Positions 27,084 to 41,034 of a stretch of DNA of 64,000 bases are shown here, one piece after another. The notes under the pieces were generated by a model. It was not told the DNA's origin. It was given only the letters and a program-made list of their open reading frames with translations, and did no database searches. Position 1 is the stretch's first letter. Each line of letters begins with the position of its first letter. The translations under genes and the position numbers were made by a program. The stretch lies in NCBI GenBank assembly GCA_026929865.2, contig CM049409.1, positions 9,021,452 to 9,085,451 on the forward strand, read 5' to 3'. This stretch comes from Hyperoplus lanceolatus. Its lineage: Eukaryota; Chordata; Actinopteri; Uranoscopiformes; Ammodytidae.

Positions 27084-29481
27084 CCGCCCATGCAAGAGAA
27101 GAGGAAGCGTGGGAGTGAGAAACAGAACTCTGCTCAGAGAAAAAGGCACTTAAGAGAAGAGTATCCCCAACCACTCTCTCCAATAGCTGATGTTTTCTCC
27201 AGAGTACGTTCTGACCAGCTGCTTGGTTTCTTTAAGTACCCGCTGGGGAGATGGCAATTATTATTTTTTTCCTCACAAGCTTTCTTTGAGCTACAGTAGG
27301 CTAATTAGCTGATCCACATACGCCGCCGACCTTGCAGGAGTTTGTTTCGCTTCTTAAAAGGTGCTGTACATCCCACCATCTTTTTATATAACACAAGAAA
27401 GCTTGTAATACATCCATCTTCAAATGTCACCCCTTGTGATTTCAAGTGGAGATTGTCTCACACGTTGCTGGCTGCAGGTGCACGGCCCACACCAACAGAA
27501 ACAAACAGGTGCACAGATAGAGCAATAAACCTCTATTTGGACACTATCTTTGCCAAGTCACTAAAACATAGGTCCACTGTATGTGGTTGTTAAAAATGTA
27601 TGGTAGATCACAAATTATTTCATCTAAAACACATCTTAAAGCCCCTCTAAACCCAAATCCAAAACATATGTTACAGTGTAATTTGGGGAGTTACTTGCAT
27701 AATAGCAAGCATCTGAAATATTATCAATCCAAATTAGAGATATTGTCATTGAAGTTTGATAATCCTTACAGTAATTCTGTTTAGATGAGGCGGAGTATGA
27801 TCTGCCTCTTATGACACATTAAGTATTTTGAACCAATCACAGCAATTCTCTGCCCGAACATTATATAAAAACAGTGACCGTTGCCCTGGAGACCGTTTGA
27901 TACAGCCACGCCCACACAGTCCTGTCAAATGGTCTAGAGTAGACAGTAAAAAAGCTTAAGTTTTAGAATATTTATGAACATTTATTCTCAATCAGCTAAG
28001 GACAGAAAGTGTTTAATAATGAAAACAACCTTTCCTTGTGTTTTGACAGTTGGTTCTGCCTGGTCTAGACTGCATTTGTCTGCCACCTCTGTCCCTGTGG
28101 GTGCAGCTTCGGACTTGCCACAACTTGAACAATTCCTGCCACCAACACTTCATAATCAGAAACTCCCATTAGCTCTCTCAGAATAGCAGTCAGGCTAGTA
28201 AGGCTTTCACAGGGGAGTGAAATGGTCCGTCAATCATGTGGCTGAGTGTGCCGTGGTCTCCACGTTATAGGCCAGGTATGTGTGTTGTATCATGTAGGGG
28301 AAAAACCGCAAGTATATGTAAATACATTTACTTGGTGGAATATCAACAAAAAAACTGCTCCTAAGGACAAAAGACACATCTCGGTAAACAAGCGTTCAAC
28401 CACCAAAGCCTTGCACCTCATAAATATTAAATCAGACACTTTGAATCCTACCTCTTTGGTGTGAGGAGGCCCCAGTCTAGGATTCCTACCATTTTGCTGT
28501 GATTTATTCGCAGGTGCATGTGTCTCTTTGATGTGTTGATTTGGGGGGTTTTGCACCTGTTAGAGAGAGAAGAAGAAAAAAAAATTAAAGCTTTGAAAAC
28601 AAGAGGTGGATTTGCCAGACAGCCACAATGACAGCGACAGAAGGAAGATTTGTATTGCCGACATTGTGTGTGTTTGTGCTTTCTTTTCTAAAAAGGCTGC
28701 TGTGCTGTTTTGACACACTCTGTTGTGCGCACATCTAAATCACATTTTGTCGAACAAAATCGACCCCTTTTTTTTTAAGTCTTGTGTCAGTTTTGGCATA
28801 ATGTTCTGACGTTATGAAGTTGTGCATGTTGCATCTTGTCCATTACCTATTCATTAAGGATGGGACTTTGCATGGAGATGCTGCGGTTAGATCACATAAC
28901 TCTCAAAGATCTTTCTTTCTATTTATTCTTTTGACAATTATTACTAATGTATAGCTTCCCGTCGATTTTTCTTAAGATTTGTTCTCCCCCTCTCTTCTTC
29001 GATCCTTTTTTTTAATAAGGTGTCAAGGCTAACAGGATGACTTTCTCCTCGTGTTTAACATTCCATCTCTTTCAAACATTCAGCATCCTGTCCGAATAAC
29101 AATTTTAAAGTCAAAAATTGGCCTTCAAGACATAGAGTCGAACTCCCTCGGCTGGGTTAAGCTATAGCTAACCACAATACTCCTTCCAATCTCCTGTCAG
29201 TCATTCCACTTGCAGTGCCTACAATTCCCTCACAGTCTTTTTTATTTTTGTTTGTTTTTTTATCCAGGCCAGCCAGTTGGTTAGTGTCCCCTGGCAGCCA
29301 TAGTGGTCCTTGTTCCAGTATTGGTCATGGGCCCTGCAGAGTCTGAGTGCAGTGATAAAGGTGGCTGGCTATCTCATTTACACAGAGGACAAGATAACAT
29401 CCTGAGAACATTCCCATCACTCGGGGAGTTTGTTCAGCCGAGATAAGAGGACCCATGCTAAAGCTCAGCTACAGTATGTGG

Positions 29482-29484
<3 letters not shown>

Positions 29485-29544
<60 letters not shown>
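29485..29544. repeat. (GT)n microsatellite
   Basis: A 60-bp GT array followed by GCGTGCGTG variants. Confidence 0.95.
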
Positions 29545-29548
<4 letters not shown>

Positions 29549-32518
29549 CGTGTGTTTGTTTGTGTTGCATACTATGTGTGCTCCAATGGAGTTATTAGCC
29601 ACTGTCCGGTTCAGGCCTTCTGCCCCTGTTGAAGCTGTAGTGTCCTCCGTGCCCGGGCATAGCGCTGCAGAAGCATTGCTGCAAAATATCGGACATTTCC
29701 TTGCTCTAAATCACATTTCTCCCTGTATTTTTTCGCAACCTCCGACTCAGTTTGAATGCTAATTTGTGTGTAGGTGGGGAGTATAATAACATTAGCCTGT
29801 AAACAAAGACATTCAAGCAGGAGTATGTTCAAGTACCCGACCCCGGAGAGAGAACAATGAAATAGTTTGGATGGATGAATTCCTCATGCATAGTTTATAC
29901 GATGGAAATTATATTTCAAGGCTGTGTCTGTTTGTCAGTGAAGCTGTGATTAAAGAGAAATCTGATTAATGAGAATAAAGAAAGAGTTTGATTAGGTTGA
30001 TTCATGTTTTATGCTCTTAGCATTTGAAGCCCCGATTCTGCTTAAAAAAAATGCCATTTAGCTAACATAATTAGCTCAAAATCATCCTTCTTACCTTTAA
30101 CAAAGGTGGAGTATGGCATTGCCACATTACATGTACAAAATTACCAAGTATTTCATCACTAGGCCTAGTTAGTTGCATCTTCGTCTGCTATTTCAGGTCA
30201 GTCAGTATCATACATTTTTTGATCTCATGAGATAAAAAATGCCTAAGCATCTATTCCAATTTATAAATCAGGAGCCAGACCAAAAAACAAAATCCGCTAC
30301 TTTAAGCCCTTTGTCATACTTGACTGAATGGCGGTTGTTCATTTTCGTGGGAACCTGATTGAACAAGTGAAGTGTTTTGCATTTGACATGATCCTCTAAT
30401 TGGAATAGAGAGGTGCAACTTGAAGATCAACAACATTTCAGACAATTCAGCGTATGTTTCTGTTCAGATGGGACTGTATAACTTCCTGCTTTCAGCTCCA
30501 TAACGCACCATATACAGTACAGTTTATGTCACACATACACATTCACAGTTTTATCTGTCCTGCTATTAGATGAAGAAGCAACATCCAGGGGCCTCACAAC
30601 AAGTCTAATGAACCGTTTTCACACTTGTTCTCCGGTCAGAAGGGGTAAATCTGCCTCATCTGCATTCTATTTGAGGCGTAAATATAAGTCAATGGATGCC
30701 TTTTACAGGCTGCCATGAATGTGTCAGAGGCCTTACAGTGGTGGAATATAATTGGATGTGAGTGTGGTCTGAGTGGTGCTGTGTTTTTGTTGTTGTTTTT
30801 TTTTTTCATCTCAAAAAGCAATGTTAAAAGATGTGCCGCTGCTCACTGAATAGAGGAGGTACATTCTGTTTCAATGACACACTCTTGATAATCTGACATT
30901 ATCATCAAATGTTAATTACTCTCCCACGAGCTGCTCATTACAATATCCCATATGTAGCGAGTGTCATAAGTTGTTAAATTTCCAATTCAACATGACCTCC
31001 ATTTTTAAGCTGCTGGTAGCGATGTTCTAGTTAAATTAGCGACACTTCATCTCCTCAGTGAAAGGAGCAAAGATGTGAAATTATGGATCTAAAAATCAGA
31101 AGCAAGGTCCTTACAGAAGTAGCTGGGTCATCCGTAGTGCAATAAACAAGGTTAGTTTTGAATGATAACAGGTTAGTTGATATAATGAAATATGGGTGAC
31201 TGGCTGGACTGAGTGAAAACACATTAAATTGTTTATTTTGATATTAGAGACTGCAAAGCAAAACACCCAAGTGTTATTGTAGTATATACGCATGCAGGCC
31301 CCAGTGAAAGGAAAGGCTGCGCAATAAGGTGATTTAAACACGAGAGACTGATTCAAGGTTGCAGTGAAACATTCATTCAAATGAGGTAAAGAGTGGAGCA
31401 GCATAAGAATAACCCTTCTTTAAAGATTAACATAACCCTGGGAGATGTTATTGTATCCCCACAACCGGGTCCTGACTCCAGCAGGTGCAGAACAGCTCTC
31501 TCTCTCCCTCTCTCTGTGAGTTACTGCATTAAGTCCCTCAAATTTAGTGGCACAATCATGAGCCTCCCGTTCACTCTCCGGAGTAGAAGAATCACTTTGC
31601 ATTTTAAAAAGGTCAAACACTCAGATCTCTGCCAGGAGGAATTGAGGGAAGAAATAATGTCTCCCTGCAGAAATATGCAGTCGCACACTACTGATCCTCT
31701 CAAATACCCACTGTACAGTGAACAGATTAGAGGTGTGTGTGTGTGTGTGTGTTGACTCTCATTCTCCAGGAACAAGTGTATATAAACAAAAGCTAATTAT
31801 AATATCAGAAAAAACGTGGTGAAGATTTTAATTATTTTCAAGACTGTATTGATTTAGAACAGTATGCTACAATGCTGGTGGCTGAAGAACAATACAACAA
31901 AAAAAGTGAAAGGCACTGAAAGTCATGCAGCCTTATCGCTATTTAAAATGTGCAAAAACAAATAAAGTGCAGTAAGGTGACTTACAAAGTGACCCGTGGT
32001 AAACAAACCAGGGCATAAGCTCATAATTAGCCAACACAACCTGTTTTAGGATTAAATCCTTATTAATAAAGCAGATTTGGAAATAACTATAGAGGGGTAT
32101 TCTGCCACACAAATAAATGTAGGATAAATACAGTATAGTATGCTACTAAATCATACGTGTCATTTTACGTGATTAAATGATATACCACATCATCGACTTG
32201 GTTATTGATGATTCGATTTTGATGTATTGGTTTGATGGGAGTTTTAAGTGTCTTTGTGTTTATTTTTTATTCATTTCAGAAAAAGTGATGCTTTTTCCAT
32301 TTTAACTTGCAGCAGTGATTTGAACTGTTCCCCTGGTCTCTCTTCCTCCTCCAGTCATCCGTCCCCTCTGCTGCCATTGCAAAAACACACGCTTCAGTTG
32401 GGGTCCCCTGTTGGCTGCTGCTGGTCTTTGGAGTATAGTTGGGTTAGTGCCCGGTAGTTACATTGTGCTGAGGACAAAATGACCACAGGGAAAGATGCAC
32501 TCAGGACAGAGCCAAGAG

Positions 32519-32546
32519 CCCCCCCCCCCCCCCCCCCACCCTGGGT

Positions 32547-32625
<79 letters not shown>
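32519..32625. repeat. Poly-C tract plus (CA)n microsatellite
   Basis: A run of 19 C bases (32519-32537) is followed after 11 bases by a 77-bp CA array. Confidence 0.95.
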
Positions 32626-32627
<2 letters not shown>

Positions 32628-34334
32628 CCAAGAAAGACACACAAACAAAAAGATATGTAAAAGTGCTGGAAAAGTATGCTCAAGTGACAATGAATGGACC
32701 GGGAAATCCAAAGATGCTTTTGGCCATCTGTGCCGTGTTGTATGGCCGACACTTTGGTGCGAATGCAAAAAAAAGTTAGATCATAGCTTACATGTTTTAA
32801 GCATGACATCAATGCACAGCTGCAGTTGCTGCTATATCTGCACCTGTGGTATGAAGAGGAGGACTGAAGGGAGCACAAGTTAATATGCAGTGGAGCTCTG
32901 ACTTAAAAAGAAAGTCTTTTAAAATGGTATAATCGTTTCCATTTTTCACATCTTATTTATTCAGTTGACTGTTCATGTAAATGTGTTTCCCCTGAAGGTC
33001 TAAATACTGTTGTGAAGACTCTTCAACGCTGCCAGAAAAAAGAAAATACTCAACCCCTCTTCCATTCAAGCATGTATCCATTTAATTATTGTCCTAACTT
33101 AAATAGAATGAGTCTACAAATAGAGGAATCAGCCTGTTAAATAGCCAGCATGTGTTTTAAAAAGTCCCCCTGGTTATGGATGGTTGCACCAGCGGTTGGT
33201 AAGGTCAAGTATGGAGAGTTAAAGTGAAACCGGAACTTCCAGGTTCAGTTCCAGTAAGACAGTACCTAAAAGAATCTCCTTAAAAATCTCAACACAAATG
33301 ACTTAAATTCTCTGGAACATGTATTTCCTCGACAGTATTACAAGCTTTATATGATGCCTAAATAAGGTGTTTTTGATTAACTGCATAATATGGTTCTTTA
33401 TTTAATATTCCTGTATTTTTTAAAAGGCACAAATTCCGTTTCACTGGCCAAACATCCCAGTTTCGTCACAACAAAAAATTCAAGTCGACGGCGGGTATGT
33501 GAAGGGGCCAAGGTTAGCTCAGACATGTTTGTAATAACAGCAAGACAGCGAGAAGTCGACTACTTTTAGATAACAGCTACAAAGTTAAAAACACAAAATA
33601 CTAAACTAAGAGAGCTTTGCTACTTTTTATGGAAATGGATAAAACTATATACGATGATGTAAGTACCCGTGCTGCCTCGCTAGTGCATTTTCCTGGGAGC
33701 TTTAGTTTATCTGTGCTCACAAAGTAATCGTTGTTTAACTTACATGAAGGTTTCATTCCTGCTGTAGGCCTAGTGGATGATTCATTGTTGTATTTTATTG
33801 AAAGTAAACTCAAATAAAACAGTTTTTATAATCTTAAAAACGATTAAATTAATATCAAATGATAGACTGCACAGTGGAGCAGAGGTTAACCCCTGACTTA
33901 ATGTCATGACTCCTTCAAATATGAAGATATGTTTACAACTTGTAACGCTGGAATTATTTCATAGCCCAGTTCAGTGGTTTTGACTGGAGGGCGTTTCATG
34001 TTTTGTGGCAACTGGTTTACGCATTATTAAAGTCTTAACAGTCTTAACTACTTATGACGTTAAACAAATGGTTTTAATGGCGCAACTCAATTTTTTTTAT
34101 TTTCAAATAGGGTACACTACATTAAGTTAGGTAAAAACTTGGAGAAGAAAACAAAAAACAAGTAGTCCTAATGAATTTAGGAATAGGTCCCTAAAACACC
34201 AAAAAATAAATAAAATAAAAAATAAATATAAGCCAATTTGGCCAATAACATTGGCCAAATGACCAAATGGTGTATTTTAGGTAAACTCATGGCCTATTGC
34301 TAGCTAGAGACATTATTCTGTTAATTGTCGTTTC

Positions 34335-34491
34335 AAGGTGCTCCGAGGAACTTTCAGTTTGTGTTCGTTCTTGCACCCCCTTTGGACAAAAGCAGTAGTG
34401 TTTTTACTACGCCAGCTGTAGTTTCTGGTTGAGCGTAGGCTACCCATGACAAAGGCATTAAGAAATATTTAAAAGCTCCTCGTAGCACCTT
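34335..34491. mobile_element. MITE-like family B, copy 1
   Basis: AAGGTGCTCCGAGGAAC at the left and GTAGCACCTT at the right are inverted ends. The interior (GGACAAAAGCAGTAGTG, ATGACAAAGGCATTAAGA) recurs in opposite orientation at 54967-55205. Confidence 0.65.
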
Positions 34492-34900
34492 TAAGGAGTC
34501 TAGTTTCAGAGATGTTTTGTGGACAATTAAGTCGAAACTAGCTAAAGATGGCCTATTCAAAAAGTTGTAATTTTGTTAATGAAATGATTTCAAGTTAGGC
34601 TAATTGTTGCCTACTAAAAACTTGAATCTAGCCTACAGTCTACAAAACTACTTTGGAAGAGTTAAATCCCCTAGGGCTAATATAAGAAATGTCTGCAAAC
34701 CGGTGTCTTCATTGGAAGTAGACATATTTAAAATATTATTGTTTAACATTTGCTAAAATTATATTTAGAAACGAACCAATTTCATCTAGCCTAGACTTTA
34801 AATTGCAGTGGAAACTGAATCGAGTCTTAAAGGACAGATAGGCCTAACCACGAATTGCCTTTCTGTTAAATTCCCGCTACCCCATCTCCATCAAAAATAA

Positions 34901-34947
34901 GTGTGTGTGTGTGTGTGTGTGTGCGCATACGCGTGTGTGCGTGCGAG

Positions 34948-34985
<38 letters not shown>

Positions 34986-35007
34986 CAAACGCGTGTGTGC
35001 GTGCGAG

Positions 35008-35039
<32 letters not shown>
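34901..35039. repeat. Tandem GT-rich minisatellite with CG-containing units
   Basis: Two about 60-bp units each contain (GT)n, then GCGTGTGTGCGTGCGAGAGCG. Alternating purine-pyrimidine sequence with CG steps continues for nearly 140 bp. It ends at the CpG-rich block that may be the ctbp2 promoter. Confidence 0.85.
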
Positions 35040-35042
<3 letters not shown>

Positions 35043-35545
35043 AAGAAGTGGGCAAAGGCTCCGCCTCACTCAAAAAGCGAGAGAAAAAAAGGAAAAGCAA
35101 ACTGATACACACCTCTCAATTCTGGCAGGAGGAAAAGAATAGGAGTGTTTATGAAGCGTATTTAAGTAAACAGCAGGATAACCAGGCACACCGGGAGCTG
35201 AGGCTACTTCCCCCCCCCTCGAAAACGACACGAGGGACCGTTTCCCAGCGCCGGAGATTGTCCCGTGGCGTTCAGGATTAAGTTTTTATGTCATCTAAAG
35301 GTGGATCATTATCTAAATCCGAGATAACAAGCGAATTTGAAATGCGTAGCCTGCGATGCTATTTCTGGAGCCCCCAAAGCCGACGTTTGAACTCTCAGTA
35401 AACATCCAGTCGAGGTAGGATTCAAGATTATCGCAAAAACAAAAAAGGTGGTGTAAAATATTTCGGTGTGTGCTCCGCTGGGGTATAGTTTTTGAAAGCT
35501 ATACTCGCGGCGTCGCTGTCCATGTGTCCCTGCGCCATCAGCAAG
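35040..35545 (+). promoter_or_regulatory. CpG-rich candidate promoter and 5' UTR exon of ctbp2
   Basis: This is the densest cluster of CpG dinucleotides between tex36 and ctbp2 outside a transposon. It has a TATA-like TATTTAAG at 35159-35166 and possible splice donors such as CGAG/GTAGGA near 35413. The ctbp2 coding exon at 56743 opens with an acceptor, so a non-coding exon must lie upstream. This block is the best candidate visible. Orientation and linkage are inferred. Confidence 0.35.
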
Positions 35546-36154
35546 GAGGGACAAGGGAGGGTGGGAGTAGACATTAGACGATACTTCATAGTGTTGTGGG
35601 AATAGGGTTTATTAAGTTCCTAATGAGCTGGCCAACCACAATGTAATGGTAAACACATTAAAGATCCCATTAAGATCAATTATGAATGATTGTTTTTTAG
35701 GCTATATAGTGATTAGGCTCTTTAAAATAAATCATTTTAAAGCACACAGCATATTGACGTCGGCTATACGTGAAGAGTTTGATCAAAAGTTTGGTACAAG
35801 TGTGTTATTGTGCATTTGCATGTGTATAACCAAAACAACTCCCAGTTTGGACACGTTTGTCATCTGCAGCCTTGCTAATTAATGAGGTCTTAATTAGTGA
35901 CCCAATCAGGCACCCATATGGACACCTGCACAGTTAGGAACAGGAGGATTACCCTTTATTAGATGTCACAGTTTTGACAGGGAATGAGTGGGCACCGGTA
36001 CTTAAAATGCAACACTCTCCACTCTCCCTCTTCGTCTTCTTTTTTTTTTACTGCATTTGGAGGAAAGCTTCAAGTGGAGGAGGAGGGCGGCTCCATTGTC
36101 TGGCTGTCCAGTGAAGGGGTGGGGATTGAGGCTGTATGCAGATGTGCTGCTGGC

Positions 36155-36159
<5 letters not shown>

Positions 36160-36207
<48 letters not shown>

Positions 36208-36240
36208 TCTCCCTCTCTCCCTCTCCCTCTCTCCCTCCCC
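36160..36240. repeat. (CT)n microsatellite, degenerating to CCCTCT
   Basis: About 43 bp of pure CT are followed by about 35 bp of CTCC/CTCT variants. The tract is pure polypyrimidine, with mirror symmetry in part. Confidence 0.9.
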
Positions 36241-37025
36241 CTGTGGGCATTGTCACAACAGGCAGTTGAACCTAGAGTGGAGCCTGCCCGCAGAGAAAGC
36301 AAAACCGAAGTCCTTTGTGAGTGATATACAGGCCGTGGCCCCGCACCCTTCCACAGGCCAATCTTTGCATTTGAAACGCCACATTTATTAGAACATCTGG
36401 TCAGCTCAAAAGCCAGGCTTTGAGTCAGAGATTTAGATTACGGACATCTTTCCCACAAGAAATAAATCATATGTGTATGATGCATTGCTTACAGTACTTC
36501 TTAGTTTATTCAATGCTTACAGGGAATTTCCTCTTTCCCACCTCTCCCCCATCCCTCCCCTTAACTCCGCTGGGGGTTGAACTTCTCCTCACGTTCTTTC
36601 TTATCTGCATGTTTTCAGGATATGAAAGCCGGCCTCCCAAGGCAAACGCATCACAGGCGGCATCACAATGTACATGGCAGCCTCTATCAGGTCTGTTTTG
36701 ATTTATGGCTGAGGAGGAAGAAATGCCAAGAAAATGCAAAACCAACGCTTTAATATTTATGATATCATGCACACGCGGCTAGTGCTGCTTGATGACATGT
36801 ATCAGTAGTCCAAGTGTTTGTGTGCATGCATGTGTTTGCATTGGACATCAGGAGTCTCATTTTGCCTCAACAGATATTCCCTTGTGACTGTTGGGAGTCG
36901 GTGTACTGTGATTAGGAACATGATTTGCGCTTGTCGGGAGCACTGTTGTACATTGCTGATCTGCTGTACGACATGCTTGTGTGGCGACTCATTTGTGTGC
37001 TTGTGCTGTATTATAACACGCTGGG

Positions 37026-37058
<33 letters not shown>
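37026..37058. repeat. (GA)n microsatellite
   Basis: About 33 bp of GAGA repeat. Confidence 0.85.
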
Positions 37059-37062
<4 letters not shown>

Positions 37063-37745
37063 GCTTGGGGAGCAAGTGCACCGATGCAGGAAGAGATTAT
37101 GGGGTTTTTGAAAGCACAGGTGCTGTCTGTCTCACTTTTTTGCTCAGTGCTCTCTCATTTGGCATGCCTTTTATTCTTTGGACAGCATCTTGTGTTTTTT
37201 TCTGTTGTCGACTACTCTGACTCTGCTGCCTGCCATGTCCCTCTGTTTTGTTGACGTGATGAATTTGTAAAGAGGGGAGAGCTAGAGACGGAGGTGGGGG
37301 GGGGGGAACAAATCTCTGAATGGTGCGTTCACTGCCTGCTTTTGAAGTCACAGAAGCAAAGTAATTACAATTGGTTAATCATACTCTCCGAGCCTGAGAC
37401 TCCCATTTAACACAGTGATTTGGACCGCTGCTGGAATAGCTCTCGTGAACTCTTCTGAGGATTCCTATAATGGCCGGGCCACTAACGGCTTCTAAAAGTT
37501 CCCATAGGAGTTGGTTTGAGAGGATTTTACTGTCATGCAATTGTGTGCTATGCATTGTGGAGAGGAGGGTAATGGCTGTGAAATTACACTGTGCCATCTG
37601 CAAGAGGCCAGAAAAAAATGCACAGCCTGATGTTGCTTGGACTGGCTGGCTTTATGAAATCATCACAATGGGTTTTGGATTTGCACCACAGACCTTTTGT
37701 TGTGGCTACATCTCATCTATTAATTCTAAGTGTTTGCTACAGTTA

Positions 37746-38091
37746 AAGGTGGAGTCTGCTGTTTGTAGAATGCTTGTTGTCAAAATCTCATTTTGTCACA
37801 ATCAGGAAATATCTCCTCACGATCCGCTACATGTCTGTACTGTGTGTGCTGAAAAATAATCTGCTGTTAATATACAGCCATGGCTCTGTAAACTGGTATG
37901 TGTAAACAAATGGGCCCACAGTAGCTATAGCAACATGCCTGTACGCATTTACAAAGCCTAGGCTGTGTATTAACACTGGATATTCTTTTCGTCGCACACA
38001 CAATATGAACAGTTATCGTGAGGAGATATTCACTGATTTTGAAAGAGTTATTTTGACAACGAGCATTCTCCAGAATCACTGACTCCACCTT
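37746..38091. mobile_element. MITE family A, copy 3 (best preserved ends)
   Basis: 346 bp with about 43-bp imperfect terminal inverted repeats, AAGGTGGAGTC...GACTCCACCTT, flanked by TTA at 37743-37745 and 38092-38094. A 3-bp TWA-type target and non-coding interior suggest a PIF/Harbinger-type MITE. No transposase is present. Confidence 0.8.
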
Positions 38092-39472
38092 TTATATATA
38101 TATAAAAAAGGAATCACTGTTTGGTGGTACCGAAAAAGATCCTGCTGTAATCCTGTGACCCGGATCTTTATACTTCATGAAGCTTAATTCTCATTTTGTG
38201 TTGAGGCTTTGATGTTGAAAACAAAAGTTATGCTGTGAACTATCTGCTTTGCAGATTGAGACCTGTGAGTACTGCAGAGTGTTACAGTGATGAGGCAAGT
38301 AGGCAACAGTTCAGTATACTACAGTTTGTTACTCCTTGGAGAAACCTGTTGTACTGTATTTCATGCCGGCTGCCTGGTAATTGCTTTGTCTTGAAGAAGA
38401 GACATTTTAAAATCCACTGTGTGTGGTTTAGTGTAATTGGTGCACCTGTTTCTGGCTTGTTCCAACACACTCTGTTGTGTGTCAGCTGCTTGTATGTCAC
38501 TCTTTTTTTTTTGTTGTTGCTTGTGGCCGTGAAGGACAGTTTAGAGAGAGATTGGATGAGGACTGCAATAGACAGCAGCAGGTGTCTGATTGTCTTCACG
38601 GATAAGGCCTGTTTGTTTGCACAGTGTGTGTCAAATACATATATCAGGACCTTCTGAATTTTTGTCAGCATGCACTCCTCTCTGCCTCTGATATAAAACA
38701 GACAGTATGGAGAAATAGATAGCCTACTCATACTCAGTTGTTTGCTCTTAAGTGCAGCCCAAGTCATTTCACCACCCCCACAGCTCCTCTGATGCTATAG
38801 CTCCTGCCACATTGGCATCCGACACGCTTGTTTGTAAGCTTCGCCAATCCAAAATAATGTATTTAATACTCACTCCCAGTTCATCTGGCGCAGTGGCCAG
38901 AAAACAAGCCAATTATAGTCCAGAGTTTTTTTTTTTTTATAATTGAGACAATCGAACACTAAACTGCGGAATCATATCCAATCCACACATCGTTGCCAAA
39001 TCTTAAATGTTATGCCCAAAGTGATTAACATAATTAGTTGCGCTGTTGCTTGTAAAGAAAATGCACAATTGTGTGTGTTGTGTCCAAACACTGCTGCATA
39101 ATCTCCCTGCTCATTGTGTCTGTGAGTGTTTAAATGTAAGTATGTTATGGCTTGGAGTCTCCAATATATATATATAGTGTAGGAAGGAATCAAGCTTTGA
39201 TCAGGAATGACCCTCTTTCACATTTCTTTTTCACTTTTAAATGAATAATTAGAGTGATCTAATAACATGCTGTGAAAGGAGTTAGATATTGATTTTCTTC
39301 TTGTCAGAACATGTTGTGAAGGCCTGGGTGTTGTTCTCCACAATTGCTTTTTTTTTCTTTCAGTCCACCAGTTAAAAACTTAAACAACCAAAACTGGGTC
39401 GTATGTATAGTTATATCCATAATACCTGTGCTTAAACCTCTTAATTAAAATGGTTTGGAACAATTCCTTATA

Positions 39473-39473
<1 letters not shown>

Positions 39474-39529
<56 letters not shown>

Positions 39530-39534
39530 GGGGG
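39474..39534. repeat. (GT)n followed by a G22 homopolymer
   Basis: A 39-bp GT array leads directly into 22 consecutive G bases, a potential G-quadruplex former. Confidence 0.95.
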
Positions 39535-39893
39535 TACAGTACATTGTGGATGCACAAATGAGTTTTTCTCTAAATTACTAACTCATTACATGATTGGAGG
39601 CGAAGTGCTTATAGCGGCAGTGGAAGGATGTTTACTATTGCCCTGTATTAATGACAGTGGGAGTTTGCTCACACCGCTTGGCTGTCTCTATAGCCTCCCA
39701 CCTGGCGTAAACCATCACACTCGGAGCCCCCTGCATCCTCCTTAATGACTGGCCATTTTCACCAAAAGAAGTCCTAATTGCTCTCAACTGCATGCAGGGA
39801 CATTATGCCAGAGATGGATGGAGTGAAGAGGGGGGGATGATGAGGATGGATGGAAGGGTGTAGTAGTTTCAAGATATAATAGGGATGTAACAC

Positions 39894-39895
<2 letters not shown>

Positions 39896-39937
<42 letters not shown>
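39896..39937. repeat. (GT)n microsatellite
   Basis: A 42-bp GT array. Confidence 0.95.
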
Positions 39938-39940
<3 letters not shown>

Positions 39941-40903
39941 CATCAGCAGACAAAAAGGAGTTGATCTTCTCCCACTCACCTCCCCCTTTTTTCTTTTCTT
40001 TTTTTCTCTTGGCATAGCCAGAGCTACCATTAACTTTCATGCAAACCACAGAGGATTGGGAATGAATAGCGGCAACGTCTTCCAACTATGTGTGCATGTA
40101 CGTGTGTGCTATGTCTGCATGTCACTTTTGCAGGAACTAGCAGAAGACAAAAGCACCATCTGCACACAGCAGGCTGTCCTGACTGCCTGCTCCTCTCTCA
40201 CTGGGCCAAGAGAAGAGGCTTTTTTTTCTGTGAGCCCACTCTACTGCTGCTACGCTACGTTGTTAATGCTGACAGCTAATAATGTCCTCCTGGGTGACTG
40301 TGCTTTGTTGGAGCCAGAGTGAAGAGACAGAGACTAATGAAGGGAGGCAGGACGTGAAGTAGAGAGAGAGAGAGGGAATATGACAAACAGATAGAGAGAG
40401 AGAGAGAGATGCCAGTGGTGGAAGTGTAAGTTTCCTGATAAGGATTACACACAGACAGAATGTAGAGGCATACAGTATGTATTGTGTTTTATTTCCTCTT
40501 TTTTTCCTTCCTTCCTTCCTATACTCTCCTGCCTCAGTGTCTCAGGAGGGAGAGGAAGAGGAAGAGTTTCATTGTATCTCTGCAGAGCCCCCTATTCCAG
40601 TCCAGCTGACATAGAGTTGTGTCAGGAGGATCCATCCTGCTGATGTGAGGGAAGCTGCTGTATAAACTGAAAGAGATGTCTAAAATGCTGAAGTGAGCCT
40701 TGGCCAGCGCAGAGATGGCTCTGTTTGTTTGCCATTCTGCTGAGCACCACTTCGCAGCGAAAACACTTTTCTGCCCAAATGTGCTGACTGAGAGAAAAAG
40801 GGGGGAACAGGGGGGGGGGGAAAGAGTTGGGTTGGGGCTTTGGGAGTCACTTGTGGGCACACAGAGCGTTACCCATTGTGGGTCTGTGACATTGACATTT
40901 GAA

Positions 40904-41034
<131 letters not shown>

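Larger units (their letters stand above)
26403..34900. other. Gene-poor intergenic DNA
   Basis: I find no conserved coding exon here on either strand. Long frames are produced by GT/CA arrays or by chance. The stretch holds microsatellites and one MITE copy, listed separately. It is AT-rich and may hold conserved regulatory DNA for ctbp2, which cannot be judged without alignment. Confidence 0.5.

Noticed and set aside
38235-38767. Overlapping frames of 140 aa (+) and 161 aa (-)
   Set aside because: They are AT-rich chance frames with no conserved motif, and each strand would need to be coding over the same bases.
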